This document shows, in pieces, positions 1 to 7,261 of a stretch of DNA of 24,435 bases. The translations under genes were made by a program, and so were the position numbers. The notes beneath the pieces were generated by a model. That model saw only the letters and a list, made by a program, of their open reading frames with translations. It ran no database searches and was not told the origin of the DNA. Where the stretch lies: the NCBI GenBank assembly GCA_004376785.1, contig SOIY01000204.1:1-24435 (forward strand), read 5' to 3'. This stretch comes from Candidatus Stahliibacteriota bacterium. GTDB lineage: Bacteria; Hydrothermota; Tepidihabitantia; SM23-42. Numbering within the stretch: position 1 is the first letter of the stretch; every line of letters begins with the position of its first letter.

Positions 1-22
1 CGCTAATCAAACCTTCAACCAT
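1..22 (-). CDS. 5' end of a gene cut off by the window edge (possibly a further V/A-ATPase subunit)
   Basis: Only the first seven codons are present, reading MVEGLIS. The ATG (22-20) is preceded by a strong Shine-Dalgarno site, GAGGAGG at 34-28, with a 5-nt spacer. It lies downstream of the subunit D gene in the same direction, where many bacterial V/A-ATPase operons carry membrane subunits I and K. That position suggests a further ATPase subunit, but seven residues cannot identify it. Confidence 0.5.
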
Positions 23-23
23 A

Positions 24-252
24 AAAACCTCCTCGAATAAATCAAATACCTAAATTATAATGACAAATTCCAAAACCCCAATGTCAATTGAAATCCCAAT
101 GCTTAAATGCCAAATTTTGATATTTGGATTTTGACATTCATCCACGCCCATCACAGATGAGCGGGATTCATTTGGCATTTGAAATTGGGTATTTGATATT
201 ATTCCCAATCTATCTTTTATCCTCTTATTTTTTTCTCTCTCTTTGAGCCATC
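24..252. repeat. AT-rich intergenic spacer with imperfect long inverted repeat
   Basis: The 230 bp between the subunit D stop and the next gene has no reading frame of note. It contains an imperfect inverted repeat with arms at about 87-115 and 170-198. The inner part is perfect: AAATGCCAAAT (105-115) against ATTTGGCATTT (170-180). The outer part continues as near-matching AAATcCCAAT-like blocks. The spacer is built from words such as CCAAAT, TTTGAAAT and ATTTGGG, much like the spacer at 874-1054, so both may belong to a dispersed family of AT-rich intergenic repeats. Whether it acts as a hairpin in the ATPase mRNA is unknown. Confidence 0.5.
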
Positions 253-873
253 TTATTTCCCCCTCACTATCTCTTTAACCCTCATCAGCCGTGTTAGATC
301 ACCCCTTTCTATCTCAGACATTTTTAACTTTATGAATTTAATCGTTTCATCAATTGAAGGAATGAGAATGTATTCCAGCGCATTTACTCTTCTGCGGGTT
401 TTCTCAATTTCAGTAGAAAGAAGTTCGAGCGCCTTTTCCAATTCAGCCAATTCAAGAAGTCTTGAGATTAGTTGATCAATCTTTAAGAGAGCAAGATCCA
501 AATCACCAGATGTGGTCATAAAACCATAGCCGATTAAACCACCAGATATCTTCTTTTTGAACTTTGGAATTTTCAAATTCAAAATCCGTTCTGTAGTATA
601 ATCTATATCGATAGATTTTGTGGCAGCTAAAAGTGCTTCGTCTGTTGCCTTTGGCAACTGTTTACTTGAAGCAAAATAGAAATATCCAAATGCCTGACGT
701 AACTCATCTTCAATCTTTAACCGTGAATCCCTGATTTTGTTAACCAGTTCAAGAATCCTGCGCATTAATTCATCCTGTTTGTCCTTTAACAACTTATGAC
801 CACGACGGGCAATTGTGCCACGCCGCTTAAGGCGCAGCAACTGCATTCTGGTAGGAGGAATATCCAACTTCAT
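253..873 (-). CDS. atpD: V/A-type ATP synthase subunit D (central stalk)
   Basis: This 206-aa protein is the central-stalk subunit D (NtpD type), which turns inside the A3B3 head and couples it to the membrane rotor. The N-terminus, MKLDIPPTRMQLLRLKRRG, is the family signature. The protein is helical and charged throughout, as expected for the long D coiled coil, and its length is normal (about 200-220 aa). The order A-B-D is the usual one. Unlike A, B and F, it has no Shine-Dalgarno site: the start is preceded directly by two copies of a 14-nt repeat (873-900), and a 181-bp gap separates it from subunit B. Recruitment of ribosomes here is therefore unclear; a leaderless internal transcript is possible, but no convincing promoter was found. 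Confidence 0.95.
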   Translation of the reverse strand: MKLDIPPTRMQLLRLKRRGTIARRGHKLLKDKQDELMRRILELVNKIRDSRLKIEDELRQAFGYFYFASSKQLPKATDEALLAATKSIDIDYTTERILNLKIPKFKKKISGGLIGYGFMTTSGDLDLALLKIDQLISRLLELAELEKALELLSTEIEKTRRRVNALEYILIPSIDETIKFIKLKMSEIERGDLTRLMRVKEIVRGK

Positions 874-1000
874 AATATCTAAATCCTAATATCTAAATCC
901 TAAACAAATACAAAATTCAAATTTCAAATATTCAAATTTTTGATTTTGGGTTTTGATCATTAGAATTTGTTTAGAATTTCGAATTTTGTGCTTAGAATTT
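873..1000. repeat. AT-rich intergenic repeat with tandem 14-mers
   Basis: Two perfect copies of TAATATCTAAATCC lie at 873-886 and 887-900. They are followed by degenerate words of the AAATTCAAATTT / TTAGAATTT kind up to about 1000. The block separates subunits B and D inside an otherwise tightly packed operon. Similar vocabulary appears at 24-252. A 60-codon frame across it is a by-product of the low complexity and is not called. Confidence 0.6.
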
Positions 1001-1054
1001 AAAACACCAAAATTTATCGCAATATCTGTATGATATAACATACCGAAGTAGTTT

Positions 1055-2428
1055 CTATTCTTTATCATAGTATCTCTGTAAATACTCCTCCCTCACTCTC
1101 TTCATCTCAGTACGTGGTACCTGGCGTAAAAGTTCCCAGCCCAGATCTAAAGTCTGCTCAATGGTTCTATCCTCATCCTCGCCCTGTAAAATGTATTTTT
1201 CTTCAAAAGCTTGTGAAAACTTAAGATAAATTTTATCTAAATCGGACAACGCTGCTTCACCCAAAATTACTGATAATTCCGCTGCTTCTTTACCTCGGGC
1301 ATAGCAGGCGATTAATTGATTAAACAAATCAGCATGGTCTTCCCGAGTTTTGCCTTTACCGATACCCTTATCCTTAAGTCGGGACAATGATTGCTGAACA
1401 TCTATGGGCGGTGAAATTTTCTTGCGATAAAGAGAACGTGAAAGAATAATCTGACCCTCAGTAATATATCCGGTCAAGTCAGGAATTGGATGAGTCTTAT
1501 CATCTTCAGGCATAGAAAGAATTGGAATTAATGTAATTGAACCCTTTTTATCTTTTATTCGACCCGAGCGCTCATAAACTGATGCCAAGTCTGTATAAAG
1601 ATAACCTGGATACCCTCTTCGACCAGGTATCTCTTTTCGTGCTGCAGAGATTTCCCTCAATGCCTCTGCATAATTGGTCATATCTGATAGTACGACAAGT
1701 ATATGTAATCCCTTTTCAAAAGCAAGGTATTCAGCAACTGTGAATGCAACCCGCGGTGTTGAAACTCGCTCAATTGCCGGGTCATCAGCCAGGTTCAAGA
1801 ATAGAACTACCCTTTCAAGTGCTCCTGATTTTGTAAAATCCTGTATAAAGAAATTTGCCTCTTCAAATGTAATACCCATTGCACCGAATACTACAGCAAA
1901 TTCTTCTTTGCCGCCAAGTACCTTTGATTGTCGAATAATCTGTGCTGCTAAACGATTATGGGGTAATCCAGAACCAGAAAATATAGGTAGTTTCTGCCCA
2001 CGCACCAGGGTATTAATTCCATCTATTGATGAAATGCCGGTTTGAATAAATTCATTAGGGTAATTACGTGCAGTTGGGTTTATTGGCGCACCGTTAATAT
2101 CGAGTATAGCCTCAGGAATAATCTCTGGTCCTTCATCCTTTGGTCGACCAAGACCGTCAAAAATTCTTCCCAGCATGTCAGCTGACACACCAATGTGCAA
2201 GGTCCGCGCAAGAAATCTCACACGACAATTCTTCACATCGATACCTGTAGAACCCTCAAATATCTGAACCAATGCCTTATCTTTGTCAACCTCTAAAACC
2301 CTACCCCTTTTCTTTTCACCTGAGCCAGTATAAATCTCAACGAGTTCCTCATATTTTACATCCTGCACACCTTCAACAAGCAAAAGAGGACCAGCAACAT
2401 TTAGAATACTACTATATTCCTTTATCAT
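1055..2428 (-). CDS. atpB: V/A-type ATP synthase subunit B
   Basis: This is the non-catalytic B subunit of the V/A-ATPase, 457 aa, forming the head hexamer with subunit A. The degenerate P-loop FSGSGLPHNRLA (about 150-161), where catalytic subunits have a Walker A motif, identifies it as B. The region around 246-290, including SDMTNYAEALREISAARKE and PGRRGYPGYLYTDLASVYERSGR, is diagnostic of the family. The ATG overlaps the subunit A stop as ATGA. A strong Shine-Dalgarno site (GGGAGGAG, about 2431-2438) lies within the end of subunit A, which suggests coupled translation. Whether the complex makes or consumes ATP cannot be read from the sequence. Confidence 0.97.
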   Translation of the reverse strand: MIKEYSSILNVAGPLLLVEGVQDVKYEELVEIYTGSGEKKRGRVLEVDKDKALVQIFEGSTGIDVKNCRVRFLARTLHIGVSADMLGRIFDGLGRPKDEGPEIIPEAILDINGAPINPTARNYPNEFIQTGISSIDGINTLVRGQKLPIFSGSGLPHNRLAAQIIRQSKVLGGKEEFAVVFGAMGITFEEANFFIQDFTKSGALERVVLFLNLADDPAIERVSTPRVAFTVAEYLAFEKGLHILVVLSDMTNYAEALREISAARKEIPGRRGYPGYLYTDLASVYERSGRIKDKKGSITLIPILSMPEDDKTHPIPDLTGYITEGQIILSRSLYRKKISPPIDVQQSLSRLKDKGIGKGKTREDHADLFNQLIACYARGKEAAELSVILGEAALSDLDKIYLKFSQAFEEKYILQGEDEDRTIEQTLDLGWELLRQVPRTEMKRVREEYLQRYYDKE

Positions 2429-4311
2429 TTCTCCTCCCTTGATTCTTTTGTACCATTTATCTTCTTCTTTTCTTTCGATTCCACAGCAGTCTCTTCTACT
2501 TTTTCTTTTTGCTCTTGTTTATCTTGCTCTACCTCTTCTTTTTTCTCCTGGATCTTCTCTCCTTTAATAAGCCTATCAAACTCTTTGACAATCTCATCCT
2601 TTATCTTATCAATCCTGTCAATCTCTGATTCTGGTAGATATCTCATCCTCGCTATCTTTTCGCGAACCTCCATCTTTATTATATCGCTGAATACTGCACC
2701 CCTTGCCAATGCATCTTTTGCCTTATTATAATTGAACAAACATGCAGAAAGCATCAAATATTGTTTTTTGAGTGATGTATGTGTATCAATTTCATGGAAT
2801 GCATTTTGGTGTAAAAAATCTTCGCGTATAGAACGCGCTCCTTCGAGGATTAATCTATCCTCTGGCGATAATGCATCAACACCTATGAGCCTCACAATCT
2901 CCTGAAGCTCAGCTTCCTGTTCTAAAAGACGCATTGCCTCTTTTGATAAATCTGTAAAATCTTTTGCGATCTTTTTGTTCAGTTCTTCACCGACATCATC
3001 TATATAAAGGGAATATGAATTTAACCATGAGATTGCCGGGAAGTGACGCTGATATGCCAGCTTATCCTCAAGACTCCAGAATACCTTAACAACACGAAGG
3101 GTTGCCTGAACAACTGGATCTGATAAATCACCACCTGGCGGAGAAACTGCACCTATTACACTCAATGCACCTAATCTTTCAGGAATACCAATAGCTTTTA
3201 CTCTACCTGCCCTTTCATAAAATGAACTGACCTTAGCACTAAGATAAGCTGGATAACCTTCTTCGCCAGGCATCTCTTCTAATCGTCCGGAAATCTCTCT
3301 CATTGCCTCAGCCCAGCGAGAGGTTGAATCCGCCATCACGGCAACTGAATACCCCATATCCCGGAAATACTCGGCGATTGTAATACCTGTATAAACTGAA
3401 GCCTCTCTTGCTGCCACAGGCATGTTTGAGGTATTAGCAATAAGTACAGTCCGTTTCATGAGCGGCTCACCAGATAATGGATCCTTTAATTCAGGAAACT
3501 CCATGAGCACATCTGTCATCTCATTGCCACGTTCACCACAACCAATATAAACAATTATCTCTGCCTCTGCCCACTTTGCCAACTGGTGTTGAATAACAGT
3601 CTTTCCAGAACCAAATGGACCAGGACAACAAGCAGTACCACCTTTTGCTATTGGAAAGAATGTATCAATGACCCTTTGCCCGGTTGACAGTAACACTGTT
3701 GGGGCAAGCCTTTCTTTATATGGCCTTGGCTGGCGAACTGGCCAGCGCTGTAGCATAGTGAGAGAAACAATCCCATTTTTTGTTTCAACTTCACAAATAT
3801 TGTCAGTAACTAAAAACTCACCCTGTTTAATCGTTTTAATCTTACCCTCAATGTTATGTGGCACCATAATTTTGTGAATAACAAGAACTGTTTCTTTTAC
3901 TTCACCAATAATGTCTCCTGGTTTGACCATATCACCTTTTTTCACAAGTGGTTTGAAGTGCCATTTTATATCACGCTCCAATGCAGGAATTTCTATACCA
4001 CGACTAATGTTATCACCGGTCTGATCCCTAATTATATCCAAAGGTCTTTGAATTCCATCAAAGATTGATTCAATAAGTCCAGGACCAAGTTCAACAAAGA
4101 GTGGATGGTCAGTCATGTATACTGGTTCTCCAGGACCAATCCCAGATGTCTCCTCATAAACCTGGATCGATGCCGTATCTCCAGAGAGCTCAATTATTTC
4201 ACCAACTAACCGTTCTTCACTTACGCGAACCACATCATACATCTTACTTCCGGTCATTCCCTTTGCCACTACAAGTGGTCCTGATACTTTAGTAATTTCA
4301 CCTTTTCTCAT
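2425..4311 (-). CDS. atpA: V/A-type ATP synthase catalytic subunit A, with KE-rich C-terminal tail
   Basis: This is the catalytic A subunit, 628 aa. The Walker A motif GPFGSGKT is at 231-238, followed by GERGNEM at 259-265 and the conserved SRWAEAMREISGRLEEMPGEEGYPAYL block. The non-homologous insertion typical of A subunits lies at roughly 110-190. Family members usually end near residue 580-590. Here about 44 extra residues (585-628), almost all Lys, Glu and Gln, form a highly charged tail that is probably an extended helix or disordered. The start overlaps the subunit F stop by 4 nt and has GGAGG upstream. The tail is in frame and ends just before the subunit B start, so it is not an obvious frameshift product. 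Confidence 0.97.
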   Translation of the reverse strand: MRKGEITKVSGPLVVAKGMTGSKMYDVVRVSEERLVGEIIELSGDTASIQVYEETSGIGPGEPVYMTDHPLFVELGPGLIESIFDGIQRPLDIIRDQTGDNISRGIEIPALERDIKWHFKPLVKKGDMVKPGDIIGEVKETVLVIHKIMVPHNIEGKIKTIKQGEFLVTDNICEVETKNGIVSLTMLQRWPVRQPRPYKERLAPTVLLSTGQRVIDTFFPIAKGGTACCPGPFGSGKTVIQHQLAKWAEAEIIVYIGCGERGNEMTDVLMEFPELKDPLSGEPLMKRTVLIANTSNMPVAAREASVYTGITIAEYFRDMGYSVAVMADSTSRWAEAMREISGRLEEMPGEEGYPAYLSAKVSSFYERAGRVKAIGIPERLGALSVIGAVSPPGGDLSDPVVQATLRVVKVFWSLEDKLAYQRHFPAISWLNSYSLYIDDVGEELNKKIAKDFTDLSKEAMRLLEQEAELQEIVRLIGVDALSPEDRLILEGARSIREDFLHQNAFHEIDTHTSLKKQYLMLSACLFNYNKAKDALARGAVFSDIIKMEVREKIARMRYLPESEIDRIDKIKDEIVKEFDRLIKGEKIQEKKEEVEQDKQEQKEKVEETAVESKEKKKINGTKESREEK

Positions 4312-4631
4312 TTTTCCTCCAAAAAGACATCAGCACCAACCGCCTTTTTTATCACACCCCTTATTCTTTCTATTGCAAGTTTTGTCTTTCCTCTACCTGT
4401 AGGAATAGGAATTAAACAAGGGATGGTTTCAGTTCGATAATTTAATAATATTTCACTCAACTCATCAATAAATTCTTCAGTAAAAAAGATTATCTTAATA
4501 CCTTGCTCAATCAACTCTTCAACAACTTTAACACATTCTCCTTTCTTCACATAAACCACCTTAGCGCCAGTAGCAAGAAATGGCATAATTGTTTCTTTCT
4601 GTCCTACAATTGCTAAAGCTTTACCAGACAT
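4308..4631 (-). CDS. atpF: V/A-type ATP synthase subunit F
   Basis: This small protein (107 aa from the ATG) is the central-stalk subunit F, which binds subunit D and regulates coupling. It begins MSGKALAIVGQKETIMPF, matching the family's Rossmann-like N-terminus, and a later segment, IIFFTEEFIDEL, is also typical. Its place between C and A agrees. The start is ambiguous: the ATG at 4631 lies 10 nt after GGAG, and an in-frame TTG at 4637 lies 4 nt after it and would add two residues. The ATG is preferred. The gene overlaps the end of subunit C and ends in an ATGA overlap with subunit A. Confidence 0.88.
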   Translation of the reverse strand: MSGKALAIVGQKETIMPFLATGAKVVYVKKGECVKVVEELIEQGIKIIFFTEEFIDELSEILLNYRTETIPCLIPIPTGRGKTKLAIERIRGVIKKAVGADVFLEEK

Positions 4632-5535
4632 CAGCAATACTCTCCTTTAATTCATCAATAAAAACTTCGTTCAATTTGCCCCAATATACCTGGCGCAATT
4701 TTTTAATCTCACTTATTTTAAAATGGTAATATGTAAATAATGGTTCAATGCCAAATGTCATCCTCCTTGCCTGTATTAGAAACCCTATTCTCATCTCTTC
4801 ACATAATCTTTCTAATCTTAAAAAAGAATGATATTCTTTGATATATGCACTACCTTTTTCTATAATTGATACGAATGGTGTAGTAAAAAAATTCTTACCT
4901 AAATGTTCATAATCGACATTTAAATTATCAATAAAAAACTTTTTGTTGAAACTACCTAAAGGTATAAAAACCTGGTTAAAAATATCCCGACTATTCTCAA
5001 ATTGACGTGTTCTGAAAAAGCTGCGAATATTCTCAAGGTCAAAATAGAGTTGAAAATACTTATCAAAAAATGAGGCAAATTTCGCTGTTTCGTATAAATA
5101 TTTACACAAAATTTTATCTAAATTTGTTGAAAGTATAAAAGGGTCTTTATATACTGCAAATCTTTCTATTTCTTCAATAATCTCATGCCAGATCTCGATT
5201 TCTGATTCTTGTTGTGGGTACATTAAATCCTCACTGCCCTGTTTTAACTTAACCTTTAGATTATGAATCTGCTCAGGCCAATCAATAAATGACAGAACCT
5301 CAGGAGTAATACAATATCGCCTAAAGAATTTTTTTATTTCATTCTCCTCCATTTCAAGACCGGCAGGTATATCTTTATGCCCAATATATGGAGTATCCGA
5401 CAGAATTGTATTGAAGTTTGCAAGCGTCCCCGCAATAAGTCGGTCAAAATGGCTCTTTGTTAGTAATCTTGCTTCCCTTGCCCGAACAATGCCATTTACA
5501 TATGCGTATCGTGTATCTTCTGTTCCCTTAATCAT
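4621..5535 (-). CDS. atpC: V/A-type ATP synthase subunit C (AC39/d-type)
   Basis: This 304-aa all-helical protein fits V/A-ATPase subunit C, the funnel-shaped part joining the central stalk to the membrane ring. The start MIKGTEDTRYAYVNGIVRAREARLLTKSHFDRLI is characteristic (shown only as an identification cue). Conserved Arg and aromatic residues recur in the three repeats, for example LENIRSFFRTR around 165-180. The ATG overlaps the preceding small gene as ATGA. No canonical Shine-Dalgarno site is visible, so translation probably depends on coupling. Sequence conservation in this family is low, and the operon position supports the call. Confidence 0.88.
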   Translation of the reverse strand: MIKGTEDTRYAYVNGIVRAREARLLTKSHFDRLIAGTLANFNTILSDTPYIGHKDIPAGLEMEENEIKKFFRRYCITPEVLSFIDWPEQIHNLKVKLKQGSEDLMYPQQESEIEIWHEIIEEIERFAVYKDPFILSTNLDKILCKYLYETAKFASFFDKYFQLYFDLENIRSFFRTRQFENSRDIFNQVFIPLGSFNKKFFIDNLNVDYEHLGKNFFTTPFVSIIEKGSAYIKEYHSFLRLERLCEEMRIGFLIQARRMTFGIEPLFTYYHFKISEIKKLRQVYWGKLNEVFIDELKESIADVW

Positions 5536-5810
5536 CTTGATTCTGTTATCTTCATTATTTCACCCTTTTCATCAAGAGTCACTGTCAAAATCCTACTAAT
5601 CTCCACCTGATCAACTGTTTCAATCGTTCTCTGAAATTTCAATCTGAAAATTCTTCTAATCCGTTTTGCTCTCCCCAGAGACAATTTTCTATATATGCTA
5701 TCTTGTGGGCTTATCAGTTTTTCTGTTATCTTTGGTTCAACTCCTTTAAATTCTGGGAATTCCTTTGAAATCTTTCTCTTTATCCTGTTTATCTTCCTTG
5801 AATCAATCAC
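5532..5810 (-). CDS. 92-aa basic protein of unknown function, upstream of ATPase subunit C
   Basis: I do not recognise this protein. It is 92 aa, with a strongly basic first half (KINRIKRKISKEF, and RAKRIRRIFRLKFQR around 48-62) and a C-terminal segment that looks like a beta hairpin (ISRILTVTLDEKGEIMKIT). It has no membrane segment or signal peptide. The start is GTG at 5810, supported by AAGGAG five nt upstream. It lies 9 nt after the peptidase gene and overlaps subunit C by 4 nt, so it is part of the ATPase operon. It occupies the slot where subunit E is often found, but it is about half the usual E length and lacks the long coiled coil, so it is not called E. Confidence 0.75.
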   Translation of the reverse strand: MIDSRKINRIKRKISKEFPEFKGVEPKITEKLISPQDSIYRKLSLGRAKRIRRIFRLKFQRTIETVDQVEISRILTVTLDEKGEIMKITESR

Positions 5811-5819
5811 GATCTCTCC

Positions 5820-6869
5820 TTATCTCTTACCGTGAAATTTCAACCTGAATGTTGGATCACCATAAAGTACAAATTGCAAAAGAGTCTTTTTGTCATCATC
5901 ATCTAAAAAACCCTGGCGTCTTAGTGCTTTACGCGCAAAATCTAACTTAGCATTCTTAAAACTCTCACCCAGGGTCATTCCCTGTTTAAGATATTCGAGA
6001 AAGTATTTGACCAATAAATCAGCCTCACTTGATGGTGGCGCAACTGACCCATAAGCAATTGTAGTTGAACCACAAAACCCATAAATTTCTTTTTCATTAA
6101 GAAATTTCATGGCTATAGCGTTTTTATGCGACTTGTTTAGAATATATGCTCCATAACATGCCTCAGATGCAACAACCCCTGAAGCATTATGAATATTTCC
6201 AGGTCCTAATGCAACTGGATATTTACCCTTATCCTGACCATACCAGTTGGCTGAAACCTTGGTACCATGAAGGTTAAAATATAGAAACTTCTTGTTTTGC
6301 AGCCATTGGGCTTTGAATGTATTACTGTTAACTGGTGGAGAAATCTTTAAATCCTTTGGTTTTCCAATCTGGCGATAAACATTCTCTGAAGCCTTTTTCC
6401 AAACCTTTGCACTGATTCCAAAAGACTTTTTGCCTGTTTTATCGAGTTTTTTTAAATGCTTTATGATAAAATTGGCATCTTTATTATCTGGAATGCGTGC
6501 GCATATTCTATCAGGAATAAGGAAATCATTGTCCTTTGACGCATACGGGTTATCTGATAAAACTTTTTTATCACTGTCATCACAGGGATTGTCCAATCGA
6601 AAAAATGGAACTACTTTATCCCCACCTATAAGTAGCAGAAAGTCTATATTCCCCCATTTTTTTTCGATTTTTAAGATAAAATTTCTGATTAATTGTGCAC
6701 TTTTCTTTACCTTTTTGACCTTAAATCTATTTGACCTGTCATAATAGAAAAATTTTGTCTTATAATGTTTTTTTGATTTAATAAAAGAATTGACTGCCTT
6801 TTCAAATGTTGAGGTATGACCAATCTGTTTTTTTAAAGCCTCCTTGCCACTCAAAATCAGCATTTGCAT
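5820..6869 (-). CDS. Peptidase C25 (gingipain/caspase-fold) family protein, no signal peptide
   Basis: This 349-aa protein fits the C25 cysteine peptidase family. Landmarks are LLLIGGDKVVPFF (78-90), the catalytic His in YFNLHGT (His201), the catalytic Cys in ASEACYGA (Cys238), then GFCGSTTIAYG and the closing LYGDPTFRL (335-343). Both catalytic residues are present, so it is probably active. Unlike secreted gingipains it has no signal peptide, prodomain or sorting domain, suggesting a cytoplasmic enzyme. It is the first gene of the ATPase operon. A consensus promoter ends 5 nt before the ATG and there is no Shine-Dalgarno site, so the mRNA is predicted to be leaderless. A second in-frame ATG at 6863 is possible. 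The substrate is unknown. Confidence 0.85.
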   Translation of the reverse strand: MQMLILSGKEALKKQIGHTSTFEKAVNSFIKSKKHYKTKFFYYDRSNRFKVKKVKKSAQLIRNFILKIEKKWGNIDFLLLIGGDKVVPFFRLDNPCDDSDKKVLSDNPYASKDNDFLIPDRICARIPDNKDANFIIKHLKKLDKTGKKSFGISAKVWKKASENVYRQIGKPKDLKISPPVNSNTFKAQWLQNKKFLYFNLHGTKVSANWYGQDKGKYPVALGPGNIHNASGVVASEACYGAYILNKSHKNAIAMKFLNEKEIYGFCGSTTIAYGSVAPPSSEADLLVKYFLEYLKQGMTLGESFKNAKLDFARKALRRQGFLDDDDKKTLLQFVLYGDPTFRLKFHGKR

Positions 6870-6874
6870 TACAG

Positions 6875-6902
6875 ATTATATTCAAAAAACAGGCTATGTC
6901 AA
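6875..6902 (-). promoter_or_regulatory. Promoter of the C25 peptidase-ATPase operon, leaderless
   Basis: On the minus strand, TTGACA (6902-6897), a 16-nt spacer and TATAAT (6880-6875) match the sigma70 consensus exactly. The ATG at 6869 begins 5 nt after the -10 box, at the expected transcription start. Confidence 0.85.
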
Positions 6903-6908
6903 GAAATG

Positions 6909-7014
6909 AACCCCGTTAGATACTAAGCTTCAAATATATTTATGCTCCTCGATCGTGTGATAGTGTATTATTTTACTAATTAAATTGAGCGCTTTTATAT
7001 TATCTAACGGGGTT
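6909..7014. repeat. Perfect 14-bp inverted repeat spanning the divergent promoter region
   Basis: AACCCCGTTAGATA at 6909-6922 is matched exactly by its reverse complement at 7001-7014, with 78 bp between. The left arm lies 7 bp upstream of the peptidase -35 box. The right arm overlaps the first two bases of the tRNA -35 box. It could be a paired operator or the ends of a small inserted element; no coding capacity lies between the arms. Confidence 0.7.
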
Positions 7015-7040
7015 GACATCTGTTTATTTATCAATATAAT
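7013..7040 (+). promoter_or_regulatory. Promoter of tRNA-Pro(UGG)
   Basis: TTGACA (7013-7018), a 16-nt spacer and TATAAT (7035-7040) match the consensus exactly. The mature tRNA begins 10 nt after the -10 box, leaving a very short 5' leader. Confidence 0.85.
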
Positions 7041-7049
7041 CATATTATC

Positions 7050-7123
7050 CGGGGCGTGGCGCAGCGGCTTAGCGCGCATGGTTTGGGACCATGAGGTCGT
7101 GGGTTCAAATCCCACTGCCCCGA
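7050..7123 (+). tRNA. tRNA-Pro (anticodon UGG)
   Basis: The 74-nt cloverleaf folds with acceptor CGGGGCG paired to TGCCCCG (one G-U), D-stem GCGC/GCGC, anticodon stem CATGG/CCATG, and T-stem GTGGG/CCCAC with a TTCAAAT loop. The anticodon loop TTTGGGA has TGG at 7084-7086, giving proline. The discriminator is A, and CCA is not encoded. It has its own promoter. A near-identical tRNA-Pro(CGG) lies at 21670-21743. Confidence 0.96.
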
Positions 7124-7144
7124 TTGTCCTCACCTCCTCGTTTA

Positions 7145-7172
7145 TTGACAAACAGATAATTTTGAGTATAAT
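7145..7172 (+). promoter_or_regulatory. Promoter of the KamA-family gene
   Basis: TTGACA (7145-7150), a 16-nt spacer and TATAAT (7167-7172) are exact consensus boxes. The transcript would start near 7179, giving an 80-nt leader ending in an AGGAGG ribosome-binding site. Confidence 0.8.
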
Positions 7173-7261
7173 AATATAGTGATATTTTAATTTGAAGAAT
7201 GCATCACAGTAAAAACTGAGACACTCACTGCGTATAAGACAAGCTGTTAAAAGGAGGTTCT

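Noticed and set aside
886..1068. 60-codon frame on the minus strand between subunits B and D
   Set aside because: It lies entirely in low-complexity repeat sequence, overlaps the start of subunit D's upstream repeat, and has no ribosome-binding site or recognisable protein features.
5532..5810. Truncated ATPase subunit E
   Set aside because: The length, strong basic charge and lack of a coiled coil do not fit subunit E, and no frameshifted remainder of E is present nearby.
6909..7014. Rho-independent terminator
   Set aside because: The two 14-bp arms are 78 bp apart, no T-run follows, and the arms lie among promoters rather than after a gene.
6930..7179. Frames of 60-75 codons on both strands over the tRNA-Pro gene
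   Set aside because: They read through the tRNA and the promoters on either side and have no ribosome-binding site. The translated tRNA gives a familiar spurious peptide.
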